Virus record (IMG/VR): IMGVR_UViG_3300044998_000753
Span: 1 to 34,258 of that record
Strand: one strand, 5' to 3'
Source: a virus
DNA: 34,258 nucleotides
Shown: one piece after another, positions 8,951 to 16,500 of the stretch
Position numbering within the stretch: the stretch's first letter is position 1
How the letters are laid out: each line of letters begins with the position of its first letter
Notes under the pieces: generated by a model
Database searches by the model: none
Told to the model about the DNA's origin: nothing
The model's input: only the letters and a program-made list of their open reading frames with translations
Program-made: the position numbers and the translations under genes

Positions 8951-9598
8951 GTGAGGTCGAATTTAGAAAACAATCTGGCGTATGGATTGAAGCAGTGGGG
9001 CGGCCAGTGGGCAGGCGTCTACGCAACACTCGACGGGGCGTACACGATAACGCCGGATAGGGCGAATGTATTCTTCTTCGATCCGGATGGGTCGAATAAA
9101 ATGGTGGTGTTGCCGGAGTGGGCGAATGGCCGCTATTTGATTATTGCGAATACAGGTGTGGGGGGCAATCTTGATATTCACGATCACCTCGGCGCACTTA
9201 TTGTCACGATTGAGCCCACGTTTACGATACTTTTGATCTCTGCGTTATCCTCATGGCAGACGATTGGACGCCCTGGAACGGATAGTGATGTTCCAGAGTT
9301 TGGAGCGAGCCGCACGCTAACGGGCGCGACGGAAACGATTACGAGTAATGAGCGCACGGTGCTTGTTAATCGTGAGGCGAATATGACGATCAATTTGCCA
9401 TCAGTGGCGTCGAGAAATGGCCGCCTTTTGCGTTTGATCGACATATCCGTTCCGAGCCCCGATCATACAATAACATTGGTGCCGAATGGGGGAGATACGA
9501 TACTTGGAGGAAATCCAAACTTGGGCCTTTATCATAATGGCTCTGATGCGCCAGTTGTAGAGTTGTGGCCCGTCGCGGGCCGTTGGGCTGTGAAGTAA
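8951..9598 (+). CDS. appendage protein with two beta-sandwich modules
   Basis: This 215-residue protein appears to consist of two copies of the beta module seen in the preceding fibre. Module one (about 16-98) has MVVLPEWANGRYLIIANTG, an IVTIEP strand and SSWQTIG. Module two (about 106-215) has MTINLPSVASRNGRLLRLID, ITLVPNGGDTILG and WPVAGRWAVK. The function is probably fibre or surface decoration. The start codon is GTG at 8951, with AGGAG six bases upstream; no ATG is nearby. I do not recognise a named family. Trimerisation or glycan binding is possible but not shown. Confidence 0.6.
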   Translation: MRSNLENNLAYGLKQWGGQWAGVYATLDGAYTITPDRANVFFFDPDGSNKMVVLPEWANGRYLIIANTGVGGNLDIHDHLGALIVTIEPTFTILLISALSSWQTIGRPGTDSDVPEFGASRTLTGATETITSNERTVLVNREANMTINLPSVASRNGRLLRLIDISVPSPDHTITLVPNGGDTILGGNPNLGLYHNGSDAPVVELWPVAGRWAVK

Positions 9599-9608
9599 GG
9601 AGCAAGCG

Positions 9609-9953
9609 ATGTATGTGGTTGAGGTGAAAGTTGGAGCGATTCGGGCGGGGGAAACTCCAAGGTTTCGTCTAGTACTCGAGGATCGTCGCGGCACGGGGTG
9701 GAATAGGAAAGAGGTTATCGACGGGGTGGCGTTGGGGGAGATGAGGAAATTTCTCCTAAACGATGACGAACGGGTTGTCGTGGAGTTGATTGAGGGGGAA
9801 AGGATTATATTCGATGCGGCGCAGAATGCGGCCGTGCCGGTTGCGAATGTGGAGGTAGGGGCGAGTGGGGAAGGCGAAACGGCGCCTCCTGTGAGTAAGC
9901 CAGTGGAAAAGAATGATGGATCGCGAGAAGTTCTTCGCAAAACTACGAAATAG
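9609..9953 (+). CDS. hypothetical protein of the tail/lysis junction
   Basis: This 114-residue protein is of unknown function. The first 80 residues are predicted mixed beta/alpha with many charged residues, and the last 35 (VGASGEGETAPPVSKPVEKND) look disordered. AAGGAG lies six bases upstream of the ATG. It overlaps the endolysin gene by 41 bases in another frame, so the disordered tail is also the endolysin start. It may be a small virion protein or a regulator of endolysin expression; neither is shown. Confidence 0.6.
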   Translation: MYVVEVKVGAIRAGETPRFRLVLEDRRGTGWNRKEVIDGVALGEMRKFLLNDDERVVVELIEGERIIFDAAQNAAVPVANVEVGASGEGETAPPVSKPVEKNDGSREVLRKTTK

Positions 9954-10728
9954 CAGTCTGTTCCCCACAGGACTATCTAGTCCGCAGGTGATGGGAATTG
10001 AGGCTATTTTAGACTCTTGTGTGCGGCAGCGAGTAAGCTCCGGGCATCACGTTGCGCATATTCTTGCTAATGTGTATCATGAGTCGGGCAGATATATGCT
10101 TGGGATTAAAGAGACGGTAATGCAGTCGCATTCGGATAAGAATCCGCCGGATGAGGTTGTGAAGAATCGTCTCGATATCGCGTGGGCGGGAAATAAGTTG
10201 CCGTGGGTAAAGGTGCCGTATTGGCGCGAGGGATGGTTTGGGCGAGGGCCTATCCAGATTACGCATAAGGCGAATTATGAAAAGATGGGAAAGAGGCTTG
10301 GGGTTGATTTAGTGCGAAAGCCGCATCTGGCGCTCGATCCTCGCATCGGAGCCGATATTGCCGTAGTCGGAATGATGGAGGGGTTGTTTACTGGAAAGAA
10401 GTTGGCACAGTATTCTTTCCCCTCGGCGTTGGATGCGGCTCCGGCAGATCATCCCCGGAGAATTGTTAATGGTCAAGATGGCACGGATGCAAAGATTGCG
10501 AAGTATCATCGAGTTTTCTTCGAGGCGATAGAAGCCGCCGGTGGGTGGATCCTTGATCGCCGCAAGCCACCGTTAAAGGAGATCGTAACAACGACGGTGG
10601 GAACAGGCGGCTCGATTGCGGTGGCGAAGGAACAGGGGATGGGTTGGACGGAGGCGTTTGGTATCGCCTTCGCGGTGGCGGTTATCATAATCGTCGGATT
10701 TATCATCTACTCAAAGGTGCGCAAATGA
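9913..10728 (+). CDS. GH19-type endolysin with C-terminal membrane segment
   Basis: This 271-residue protein is a probable peptidoglycan-degrading lysozyme of the chitinase-like GH19 group. Catalytic features are the helix ending in NVYHES (H56-E57-S58), with E57 the expected general acid, and the later GRGPIQITHKANY segment (110-122), a family signature near the substrate groove. Residues about 243-266 form a hydrophobic helix followed by YSKVRK, which could anchor the enzyme in the inner membrane. Most phage GH19 endolysins are soluble, so the anchor is noteworthy. Two ATG codons (9913, 9916) are possible starts. The stop overlaps the next gene by four bases (ATGA), and the following genes encode membrane proteins, consistent with a lysis cassette. 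Confidence 0.85.
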   Translation: MMDREKFFAKLRNSSLFPTGLSSPQVMGIEAILDSCVRQRVSSGHHVAHILANVYHESGRYMLGIKETVMQSHSDKNPPDEVVKNRLDIAWAGNKLPWVKVPYWREGWFGRGPIQITHKANYEKMGKRLGVDLVRKPHLALDPRIGADIAVVGMMEGLFTGKKLAQYSFPSALDAAPADHPRRIVNGQDGTDAKIAKYHRVFFEAIEAAGGWILDRRKPPLKEIVTTTVGTGGSIAVAKEQGMGWTEAFGIAFAVAVIIIVGFIIYSKVRK

Positions 10729-11069
10729 CACGAATTATGATCGCGGGTGCTCTTATCGCGGCCATTATTGTGCTGTATGTTGTGGTGATCAGGCCAAGGG
10801 GTGCGCACATCCTTGCGACGTATAAAGAGGCGGGTGGGGGTTGGAGCGGGGTCAAGGCAGTCTTTTGGGGCTACTTGACCCCGCTCTCCGGTCTTGGGGC
10901 TGCGATAGTTTATGCCGCACCGGAACTGCTTGCCGCGCTCCATTTGGTGGATTATAGTAAGTTCCCCGAGCCGTGGGGTCTTTATGTGGGAACGGGGATG
11001 GCATTTTTGCTCCCCGTCCTAAAGGCGTTTGCCGCAACTCCGACCGGTGTGCCGCCGAAGGGAGAATGA
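10725..11069 (+). CDS. small membrane protein, holin candidate
   Basis: This 114-residue protein has a hydrophobic N-terminal segment (IMIAGALIAAIIVLYVVVI) and further hydrophobic stretches near 48-70 and 84-102. That gives two or three membrane segments, with basic residues after the first. It overlaps the endolysin by four bases. Size, hydrophobicity and position make it a holin candidate. The ATG at 10725 is chosen over an upstream ATG in the same frame because of the overlap. The segment at 10844-10886 is a perfect hairpin inside the gene. Confidence 0.55.
   Translation: MTRIMIAGALIAAIIVLYVVVIRPRGAHILATYKEAGGGWSGVKAVFWGYLTPLSGLGAAIVYAAPELLAALHLVDYSKFPEPWGLYVGTGMAFLLPVLKAFAATPTGVPPKGE
10844..10886 (+). 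other. perfect inverted repeat inside a gene
   Basis: GAGCGGGGTCAAG at 10844-10856 and its exact reverse complement at 10874-10886 flank a 17-base loop. A perfect 13-base stem within coding sequence is stronger than chance would easily give. No T-run follows, so it is not a standard terminator. It might slow ribosomes or be an RNA-processing site. Confidence 0.6.
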
Positions 11070-11070
11070 A

Positions 11071-11499
11071 ATGTTGAGTTTCCTCGCATCGCTTGGAATC
11101 GGCACGATAGCGCAGCGACTCGCTTCGGCGTATGAGGCGAAGCAGAAAGCTGTGACGGATACGCAGCGGATTGCGGCGGAGGAAAGGATTAAGACGCTAG
11201 AAGCACGGCGTGCCGTGTTGGTGGCCGAGGGGAGTTTTTCGAGAATAAATGCGGTGGTAAGGGCGGGATATGCCGTTGCACCGCTTTGCTATGTGTGGAA
11301 GTATTATATCTGGGACAAGGTTATCGGCGCCTTCGCAGGTTGTGCAAATTTACCGAAAGGAGAGGTTCCAGAGTATTGTCGTCAATTCGCAACCGATGGG
11401 CTTTCACCAGAAATGGCCGCCGTATTAACGGCATCGATTGGGTTTTTCTTTCTCTATGAGGGAGCTGGCGTAATTAAAAGACATGTTAGCCGGGGCTAA
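11071..11499 (+). CDS. membrane protein, possible 3TM holin-like
   Basis: This 142-residue protein starts with a hydrophobic segment (LSFLASLGIGTIA), then an amphipathic helix rich in A, K and E (about 20-50), then membrane-type segments near 60-85 and 115-135 (VLTASIGFFFLYEGAGVI). It resembles the phage and gene-transfer-agent holin-like proteins with a helical stalk and C-terminal membrane helices; that is a resemblance, not a proven match. Start at 11071 has GGAG six bases upstream. Two cysteines (AGCAN, EYCRQ) sit in the loop between the last helices. Position in the lysis block supports a role in holin or pinholin function. Confidence 0.6.
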   Translation: MLSFLASLGIGTIAQRLASAYEAKQKAVTDTQRIAAEERIKTLEARRAVLVAEGSFSRINAVVRAGYAVAPLCYVWKYYIWDKVIGAFAGCANLPKGEVPEYCRQFATDGLSPEMAAVLTASIGFFFLYEGAGVIKRHVSRG

Positions 11500-11507
11500 G
11501 GTGAGTG

Positions 11508-11720
11508 GTGAAAGACTGGGAAAATTTCTCCGGCGAGCCACTTACGCCGGAGGAGAATAAAAAGGCGCGAAAGATTATTCAAGATCAGGAAAGGATGACC
11601 TGGTTGTGGGCTACGTTGCGAGTATGGTCGGCATATCTGGCAGGCGCGCTTGCAGCTATTTACGCTGCATGGGACCATATTCTTACAGTTACGAAGGCTT
11701 TGTTGGGTATGGGAAGGTGA
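11508..11720 (+). CDS. small single-membrane-segment protein of the lysis block
   Basis: This protein of about 70 residues starts with GTG. A polar N-terminus (KDWENFSGEPLTPEENKKARK) precedes a helix and one membrane segment (SAYLAGALAAIYAAW). The start is uncertain between GTG at 11505 and 11508; the second has AAGG six bases upstream. Lysis-block position and topology suggest a holin regulator or spanin-like component, but nothing decides it. Confidence 0.55.
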   Translation: MKDWENFSGEPLTPEENKKARKIIQDQERMTWLWATLRVWSAYLAGALAAIYAAWDHILTVTKALLGMGR

Positions 11721-12157
11721 TCGTGCGGAGGCATTTGCTTATCGCCCTTACAACAGCGGTTATTGCTATCCTCGGCACTCTTTTTGTTGTGATAGATCGT
11801 GAAGCGCCTTTGACGATTGAAGAGGTGCAAATTTCGCCGAGGATTGTAACGTCGGGTGGTATGTTGACGGTGGAGAAAAGGGTGAAGTGGGAGCGGAGGT
11901 GTGTGGGTGAAGTGTTCCGCACGCTTGTCGGGTCGGATAGTATTGTGAGGCATTATAAGAGGGAATGGTTCGGGCCGCCTTGGACATTGGGCTCGGCGCA
12001 ATCGGTACATGAGCTTCAGGTGCCGAAAGGTTTGCCATCGGGTATCGCAAGATATCGCGCCATGTTCGTCTTTAGACAGTGCGGACTGACGTCGTGGTGG
12101 TGGCCCCTAGATATTATTGAAGAAGAAGCCATGTTGACCATCGTGGGAAGTGATTAA
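11717..12157 (+). CDS. N-terminally anchored periplasmic protein of the lysis block
   Basis: This 146-residue protein has a basic start, a hydrophobic segment (LLIALTTAVIAILGTLFVV), then a soluble beta-rich domain with two cysteines (RRCVGEV and FRQCGL) that could form a disulfide in the periplasm. The domain carries EVQISPRIVTSGGMLTV, which resembles an Ig-like strand pattern. The start is a GTG at 11717 (GTGA overlap with the preceding stop) or the GTG at 11723 with a better-spaced GGAAGG. Function unknown; an envelope role at lysis is an inference from anchoring and neighbours. Confidence 0.55.
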   Translation: MIVRRHLLIALTTAVIAILGTLFVVIDREAPLTIEEVQISPRIVTSGGMLTVEKRVKWERRCVGEVFRTLVGSDSIVRHYKREWFGPPWTLGSAQSVHELQVPKGLPSGIARYRAMFVFRQCGLTSWWWPLDIIEEEAMLTIVGSD

Positions 12158-12158
12158 A

Positions 12159-13730
12159 ATGGCCGAGCTTGACATCAACGATCTCGCAACGATTGGAGTC
12201 GTGAAGGATCAGCCAGCGTATATGCTGCCGCCGGAGGCGTGGAGCCTTGTGCGGAATGCGAGATATGTGAATGGGGGTGTGGAGAATATTCAGGGGTGGA
12301 GTCAGGTGTTCGGCACGCCGCCGGTCGCGCCGCACCATTTGCTCGCCTATCATGGGCTTACGGAGAATTATTGGATATACGCTTCGTTGGCGAAGATTTA
12401 TCAATTTAACGGCTCGACGCATACGGACATAACTCGCGCCAGCGGCGGCGATTATAATGCGAGTAGCGCAGAAGATTGGAATAGCACAATCCTCAGCGGC
12501 GTGCCGATTTTTAATAATGGGGTAGATATTCCGCAGTATTGGCCTGATGTTGCGGGGAATATGGCGAATTTATTAAATTGGCCCTCCACGATGCGAGCGC
12601 GTGTTATTCGCTCCTTCGGCCCCTATTTGGTTGCTATTTATATCACAGATGATGGAGATGTGTTTCCGCACCTAGTCCAGTGGTCGCATCCGGCTGATCC
12701 TGGAAGCGTGCCGGTTTCGTGGGCTTTTGACGATCCTGCTTTTGATGGAGGCCGTACGGATTTGCCTGATGTGTCGTCCGGGCCGCTTGTGGATTTGCTT
12801 CCTCTGCAAAACACGATGTTTTTGTATAAAGAGGGCTCTACATGGAGAATGGATAGGATTGGCGGCCGGCTCGTGATGAGTTTTAGAGAATTCTTGGTAA
12901 CAACCGGGTTGCTCGCGCCGCGCTGCGTAGCAATTGTCGATGGATTGCGTCATGTGGTCGTGACGCAGGATGATATTATTGTGCATAATGGAAACTCGGC
13001 GGAATCCATTCTTGATAAAAGAATGCGAAGGTATTTATTCAATGACATGGATACACTTAATTATCGTCGTTCGTTTATCTTCACTAATTCGAGGAATGGT
13101 GAAGTTTGGTTCTGCTATCCAGAGCAAGGTTCACAGCAGCCTAATAAGGCTCTCGTGTGGAATTATCGCGAGGGTCGTATGGGGGCTATTTCCGAGATAA
13201 CGGGTATAACGTTTAGACATGCCGCGGAGGGCGATCTTGAGGGTGATCCGAGTGGGACGTGGGATGATGAAACTACGGGGTCGTGGGCTGAGGCGACGGA
13301 TGGCTGGACCTCATTTGACAGACGCAGAATACTCCTTGCTGGTACTGCCGCGACGAAGATATATAACTTGGACTCAGGACTTACACAAGATGGGGCTCTG
13401 GCGCCCTCGCTTTTGCAGCGAGAGGGATTAGCACTCATTGGGAGGAAGCGGAGCGGCGAATGGATTGTAGATCATCAGAATTTGAAATTCATTGATAGAC
13501 TTTGGCCGAAGATGCAGGGCGGGCCGGTCGCGTTTCGTATCGGAGTGCAGCAGGTTGTAAACGGGCCAGTCGATTGGACTTCGCAGGTTAATTTCGATCC
13601 GGCGACGCAGACGTTTCTTGGAGTTACGAAATCCGGGCGCGCCGTGGCGCTTGAGATTTCAACCGATGGAAGCGTGCAGTGGCGCCTTGATGGATATAAG
13701 ATAAATGTTACAAGGTTGGGGCAGCACTGA
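12159..13730 (+). CDS. tail nozzle / DNA stabilisation-type protein
   Basis: This 523-residue protein is likely the short-tail nozzle that seals the adaptor ring (the role of T7 gp12 or P22 gp10). The N-terminus has PAYMLPPEAWSLVRNARYVN, a pattern common to this group, then many short strands with repeated aromatic turns (YWIYASLAKIYQFNG, STWRMDRIGG, GEVWFCYPE), consistent with a beta-propeller. The ATG at 12159 follows the previous stop by one base, and an upstream GTG at 12150 would only add three residues. Position after the lysis block is a rearrangement compared with T7-type order, where nozzle directly follows adaptor. Confidence 0.7.
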   Translation: MAELDINDLATIGVVKDQPAYMLPPEAWSLVRNARYVNGGVENIQGWSQVFGTPPVAPHHLLAYHGLTENYWIYASLAKIYQFNGSTHTDITRASGGDYNASSAEDWNSTILSGVPIFNNGVDIPQYWPDVAGNMANLLNWPSTMRARVIRSFGPYLVAIYITDDGDVFPHLVQWSHPADPGSVPVSWAFDDPAFDGGRTDLPDVSSGPLVDLLPLQNTMFLYKEGSTWRMDRIGGRLVMSFREFLVTTGLLAPRCVAIVDGLRHVVVTQDDIIVHNGNSAESILDKRMRRYLFNDMDTLNYRRSFIFTNSRNGEVWFCYPEQGSQQPNKALVWNYREGRMGAISEITGITFRHAAEGDLEGDPSGTWDDETTGSWAEATDGWTSFDRRRILLAGTAATKIYNLDSGLTQDGALAPSLLQREGLALIGRKRSGEWIVDHQNLKFIDRLWPKMQGGPVAFRIGVQQVVNGPVDWTSQVNFDPATQTFLGVTKSGRAVALEISTDGSVQWRLDGYKINVTRLGQH

Positions 13731-13981
13731 TGGCTGAATATGTACCCGAGCCGTCTCCTCCCGTCAACAGTGTGGATGAGTTAAGGAGTTATCTTGAACG
13801 TGAGTTGATGCAAATATCGAGGGCGTTTCGTGAGACTACGACACTTGAACTTAGGCCAGTTTACAACGAACCGGCACGGCGGGTTGAGGGGATGATAGTA
13901 TTTGCCGATGGGACGGAATGGGACCCCGGAGGCGGACAGGGCGTCTACGTATATGCGGGGGGCGTATGGGTGAAGTTATGA
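13730..13981 (+). CDS. small hypothetical virion protein
   Basis: This 83-residue protein is of unknown family. It has a proline-rich start, a helix (VDELRSYLERELMQISRAF), and a C-terminal strand set ending in GVYVYAGGVWVKL, which resembles the closing strands of the surface modules in this phage. It overlaps the nozzle gene by one base and the next gene by four. It could be a nozzle-associated protein or small fibre, but this is inference. Confidence 0.6.
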   Translation: MAEYVPEPSPPVNSVDELRSYLERELMQISRAFRETTTLELRPVYNEPARRVEGMIVFADGTEWDPGGGQGVYVYAGGVWVKL

Positions 13982-14415
13982 GCGAGTGGCAGGCGGAACT
14001 TCTAACAGATGAAAAGTTGGAAATCTACTGGCCTTTCATCCAGCAGGAGCTTCAGCGTGTGCCGCATATTTGGTCGCGCCGCTGGACGATCGAGTGGTTC
14101 TGGCAGGCGGCGAATAGTGGGTTTATGCAGGTTTGGGGGCTCGGCCCGCAGAATGCGATTCATGTTGTGGCGTTTACGCAGATCGCGGTTTATCCGGCGG
14201 CGAGGGCGATTAGTATAACTCTGCTTTTCGGTCACGGGGTGGATAAGGCGATACCACTTCTGTCTGCCACCCTGCAGCAATTTGCCCGGTCGCAAGAGTG
14301 TGAATTTATCGAATGTGTCGGACGTGCCGGGTGGACGAAAAAGTTGCCAAGTGTGGGGGCGAAAGTGTGTGGAATGGCCTTCGAGCAACAGGTTGAAAGC
14401 GCGAGGATGCATTGA
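13978..14415 (+). CDS. GNAT-like internal core protein (T7 gp13-like)
   Basis: This 145-residue protein resembles phage GNAT-fold proteins such as T7 gp13. Evidence is the pattern WGLGPQNAIHVVAFTQIAVYPA, with a hydrophobic strand pair, then a helix and the C-terminal phrase CEFIECVGRAGWTKKLPSVGAKV. It lies directly ahead of the ejection genes, as gp13 does in T7-like phages. No clear acetyl-CoA loop (Q/RxxGxG/A) was found, so it is likely structural rather than an active acetyltransferase. The ATG at 13978 gives an ATGA overlap with the previous gene. Confidence 0.55.
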   Translation: MSEWQAELLTDEKLEIYWPFIQQELQRVPHIWSRRWTIEWFWQAANSGFMQVWGLGPQNAIHVVAFTQIAVYPAARAISITLLFGHGVDKAIPLLSATLQQFARSQECEFIECVGRAGWTKKLPSVGAKVCGMAFEQQVESARMH

Positions 14416-14416
14416 G

Positions 14417-15271
14417 ATGGGTGGGCCGAAAGAGACTACACAAAAGACAACGTATGAGTTGAGTCCGGAGCAGCGAGAATTGATGAATCTCGCTATGCCG
14501 AATATCCGACAATTCGCTGCGATGACTCCGCAGAGGTATGGTGGAACGCAAGTTGTTGGGTTTAATCCCGCGCAGCGAGATGCGCAGAATATGGCGCTCG
14601 GCGCGGCGGGAACGCAGAATCAGCTTGCGGGAAATGCCGCTGGCGCCCTCCAACAGTTTTTCACTCCGGAGTTCTGGAACCCGGAAAACAATACAATGCT
14701 CCAAGGAGCGATCAATGCAGCAACTCGCCCGATCATGCAGTCGTTTCGGGAGGAGACGCTTCCGGGCTTGAGAGGTGAGGCGGTAAGTACAGGGAACTTT
14801 GGCTCCTCGCGACAGGGGATTGCGGAGGGCGTGGCTGGCGGGCGCGCCGCGCAGGCTGTTGGAGATACCGCCGCGAAACTCGCACAGAGTACATACGATA
14901 CGAATACGAGAGCGGTGTTGCAGGCGGCGGGATTGCTTCCCACGGTGCAAGATGCGCAGCTGGCGGGGGCGAGAACTACCGGTGCCGTCGGTGATGTGAG
15001 GCAAGCCTTGCAGCAAGCACGTCGGAATGAAGATGTGCAGAACTTTATGTTCGATCAGTATGCGCCGTTTATGCAGAGTCAGGAGATTATGCGACTCCTC
15101 GCCGGACTGCCTGGGGGCACGAATGTCACCACCGGCACGGGGCCGACGACAGGGCCAACACAACTTCTCGGTGGCGGACTCGCGGGAATGCAACTTGGCA
15201 CGGCGCTTGGTGGTCCGGTCGGTGGTGGACTCGGCGCGCTCGGTGGGGCGCTCTTGCCCCTACTCTGGTGA
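14417..15271 (+). CDS. internal virion (ejection) protein
   Basis: This 284-residue protein has a composition rich in A, G, Q and N with long amphipathic helices. The phrase LSPEQRELMNLAMPNIRQF opens a helical region; NFGSSRQGIAEGVAGGRAAQAVGDTAAKLAQSTYDTNTR is typical of phage ejection proteins. The C-terminus (about 240-284) is Gly/Leu-rich and hydrophobic (GGLAGMQLGTALGGPVGGG), suited to membrane insertion. I infer a T7 gp14-like role in forming a DNA-translocation channel. The ATG at 14417 is two bases after the previous stop. Confidence 0.6.
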   Translation: MGGPKETTQKTTYELSPEQRELMNLAMPNIRQFAAMTPQRYGGTQVVGFNPAQRDAQNMALGAAGTQNQLAGNAAGALQQFFTPEFWNPENNTMLQGAINAATRPIMQSFREETLPGLRGEAVSTGNFGSSRQGIAEGVAGGRAAQAVGDTAAKLAQSTYDTNTRAVLQAAGLLPTVQDAQLAGARTTGAVGDVRQALQQARRNEDVQNFMFDQYAPFMQSQEIMRLLAGLPGGTNVTTGTGPTTGPTQLLGGGLAGMQLGTALGGPVGGGLGALGGALLPLLW

Positions 15272-15292
15272 TATGAAGGATAGGAGCTAAAA

Positions 15293-15826
15293 ATGTTCGG
15301 CGCATTTCCCTTCGGGCAACTACTTGCGGGAATGATGGGTGATACAGCGATGACGCCTCCGAGCGCGCCGATTGATCCGGCGGCAGTGCTCGGGCCGCAA
15401 GTAGGTCAAGAGGTGCCGGGAATGCAGGGCATTCCGGGGAATCCCTTTGGTGGCGGGACGTTTGGAGGTCCGCTAGCGGCGGGCGCGGTTGGAGGGCCTG
15501 TAGTATCTCCGATGACGCCACAACCGGAGCCCGGCCCGGCGGCCGATATTATGCCTCAGGGAGATTTCCAAGGTAATCCGTATATGCGCGGGGGGCCGAT
15601 GGAGAGGCAAGGAGGAAGGCCGAATGATCCCCTCGCCGCGCTGCGTGGGGTGCAGGCACCTCCCGCGCCCGCGACGCAGAGACTTACAAGTCCTGCCGCG
15701 CCGCGTCCGCAAGCGATTCAAGGACCCGGCCTTCAGCAGTTGATGAGCCTTCTCTTCTCCGGCGCCGGCGCGGGGGGAGGAATGAAGTTGCCATCAACGC
15801 TTGGGATGGCTTTGGGAGGAAGGTAA
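15293..15826 (+). CDS. Gly/Pro-rich virion protein of unknown function
   Basis: This 177-residue protein is rich in G, P, A and M with repeated GGP/GGG and PQP motifs and almost no predicted structure apart from the ends (LLAGMMGDTAM and LQQLMSLLF). It lies between the ejection genes, so a role as an internal virion linker is plausible. GGAG lies six bases upstream of the ATG. No recognised family. Confidence 0.55.
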   Translation: MFGAFPFGQLLAGMMGDTAMTPPSAPIDPAAVLGPQVGQEVPGMQGIPGNPFGGGTFGGPLAAGAVGGPVVSPMTPQPEPGPAADIMPQGDFQGNPYMRGGPMERQGGRPNDPLAALRGVQAPPAPATQRLTSPAAPRPQAIQGPGLQQLMSLLFSGAGAGGGMKLPSTLGMALGGR

Positions 15827-15828
15827 AG

Positions 15829-16500
15829 ATGATCGAGGCATTTCTTCCGCAAGATGCGCAGGAGAGGTGGAACGATCCGCGTATGCAGGCGGCGATGTTG
15901 CAGCTTGGAATTTCGCTGATGCAGCCAACGGGGGTTGGGCAGAGTGTAGGTGGGCATGTTGGGTCGGCGATTGGGCAGGCCGCTGCGGCCGCCGGTCGGC
16001 AGGAATCCTCCGAACTTAAACGGCAGCAAGAGGACCTCAAAACCGCTGCGACGATTGAGAGAATGGAGAATGCGAGCGAGAGATTGAAGCTTGCTGGAGA
16101 AAATGCCGCTCTACGTCAGCAAAGTGGAGCGGTGAAGTCGATGAATGAGATACTCGCGGAAAGGCGGCGGGCGCGACAGGGAGTGGGAAAGGCGGCGGAT
16201 GAGGAGGCGAAAGCGATTCTCAAACAGTTGAATGATGAGGCGCTTCTGCCGGATAATATGAAGAATCCGAACCTTGTGAGATTTAGGGGGATGCAGCAGA
16301 GTGAGATCGCTGCCGCGCTGGCGAATGATCCCGAGTTTAGAAAGCGGCGCGCCGCGGTGATGGGAGATGAAGAACCGCAGCAGGCGGCGGGCGCGCAGAG
16401 TGCGATTGCGAATGCTCGTGCCGCAATAGCAAGGGGCGCGAATCGTGAGGCGGTTATCCAACGGCTCCGGCAGTATGGGATTGATCCAGGAGGATTGTAA
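15829..16500 (+). CDS. internal virion / ejection coiled-coil protein
   Basis: This 223-residue protein is mostly helical: residues about 55-100 (SSELKRQQEDLKTAATIERMENASERLKL) form a probable coiled coil, and about 110-155 another. The start has RWNDPRMQAAMLQLGISLMQP, then a Gly-rich stretch GVGQSVGGHVGSAIGQAAAAAG. Position between ejection genes and the giant protein suggests a T7 gp15-like role. The stop overlaps the giant gene (TAATG), and AGGAGG precedes that gene's start. Confidence 0.55.
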   Translation: MIEAFLPQDAQERWNDPRMQAAMLQLGISLMQPTGVGQSVGGHVGSAIGQAAAAAGRQESSELKRQQEDLKTAATIERMENASERLKLAGENAALRQQSGAVKSMNEILAERRRARQGVGKAADEEAKAILKQLNDEALLPDNMKNPNLVRFRGMQQSEIAAALANDPEFRKRRAAVMGDEEPQQAAGAQSAIANARAAIARGANREAVIQRLRQYGIDPGGL

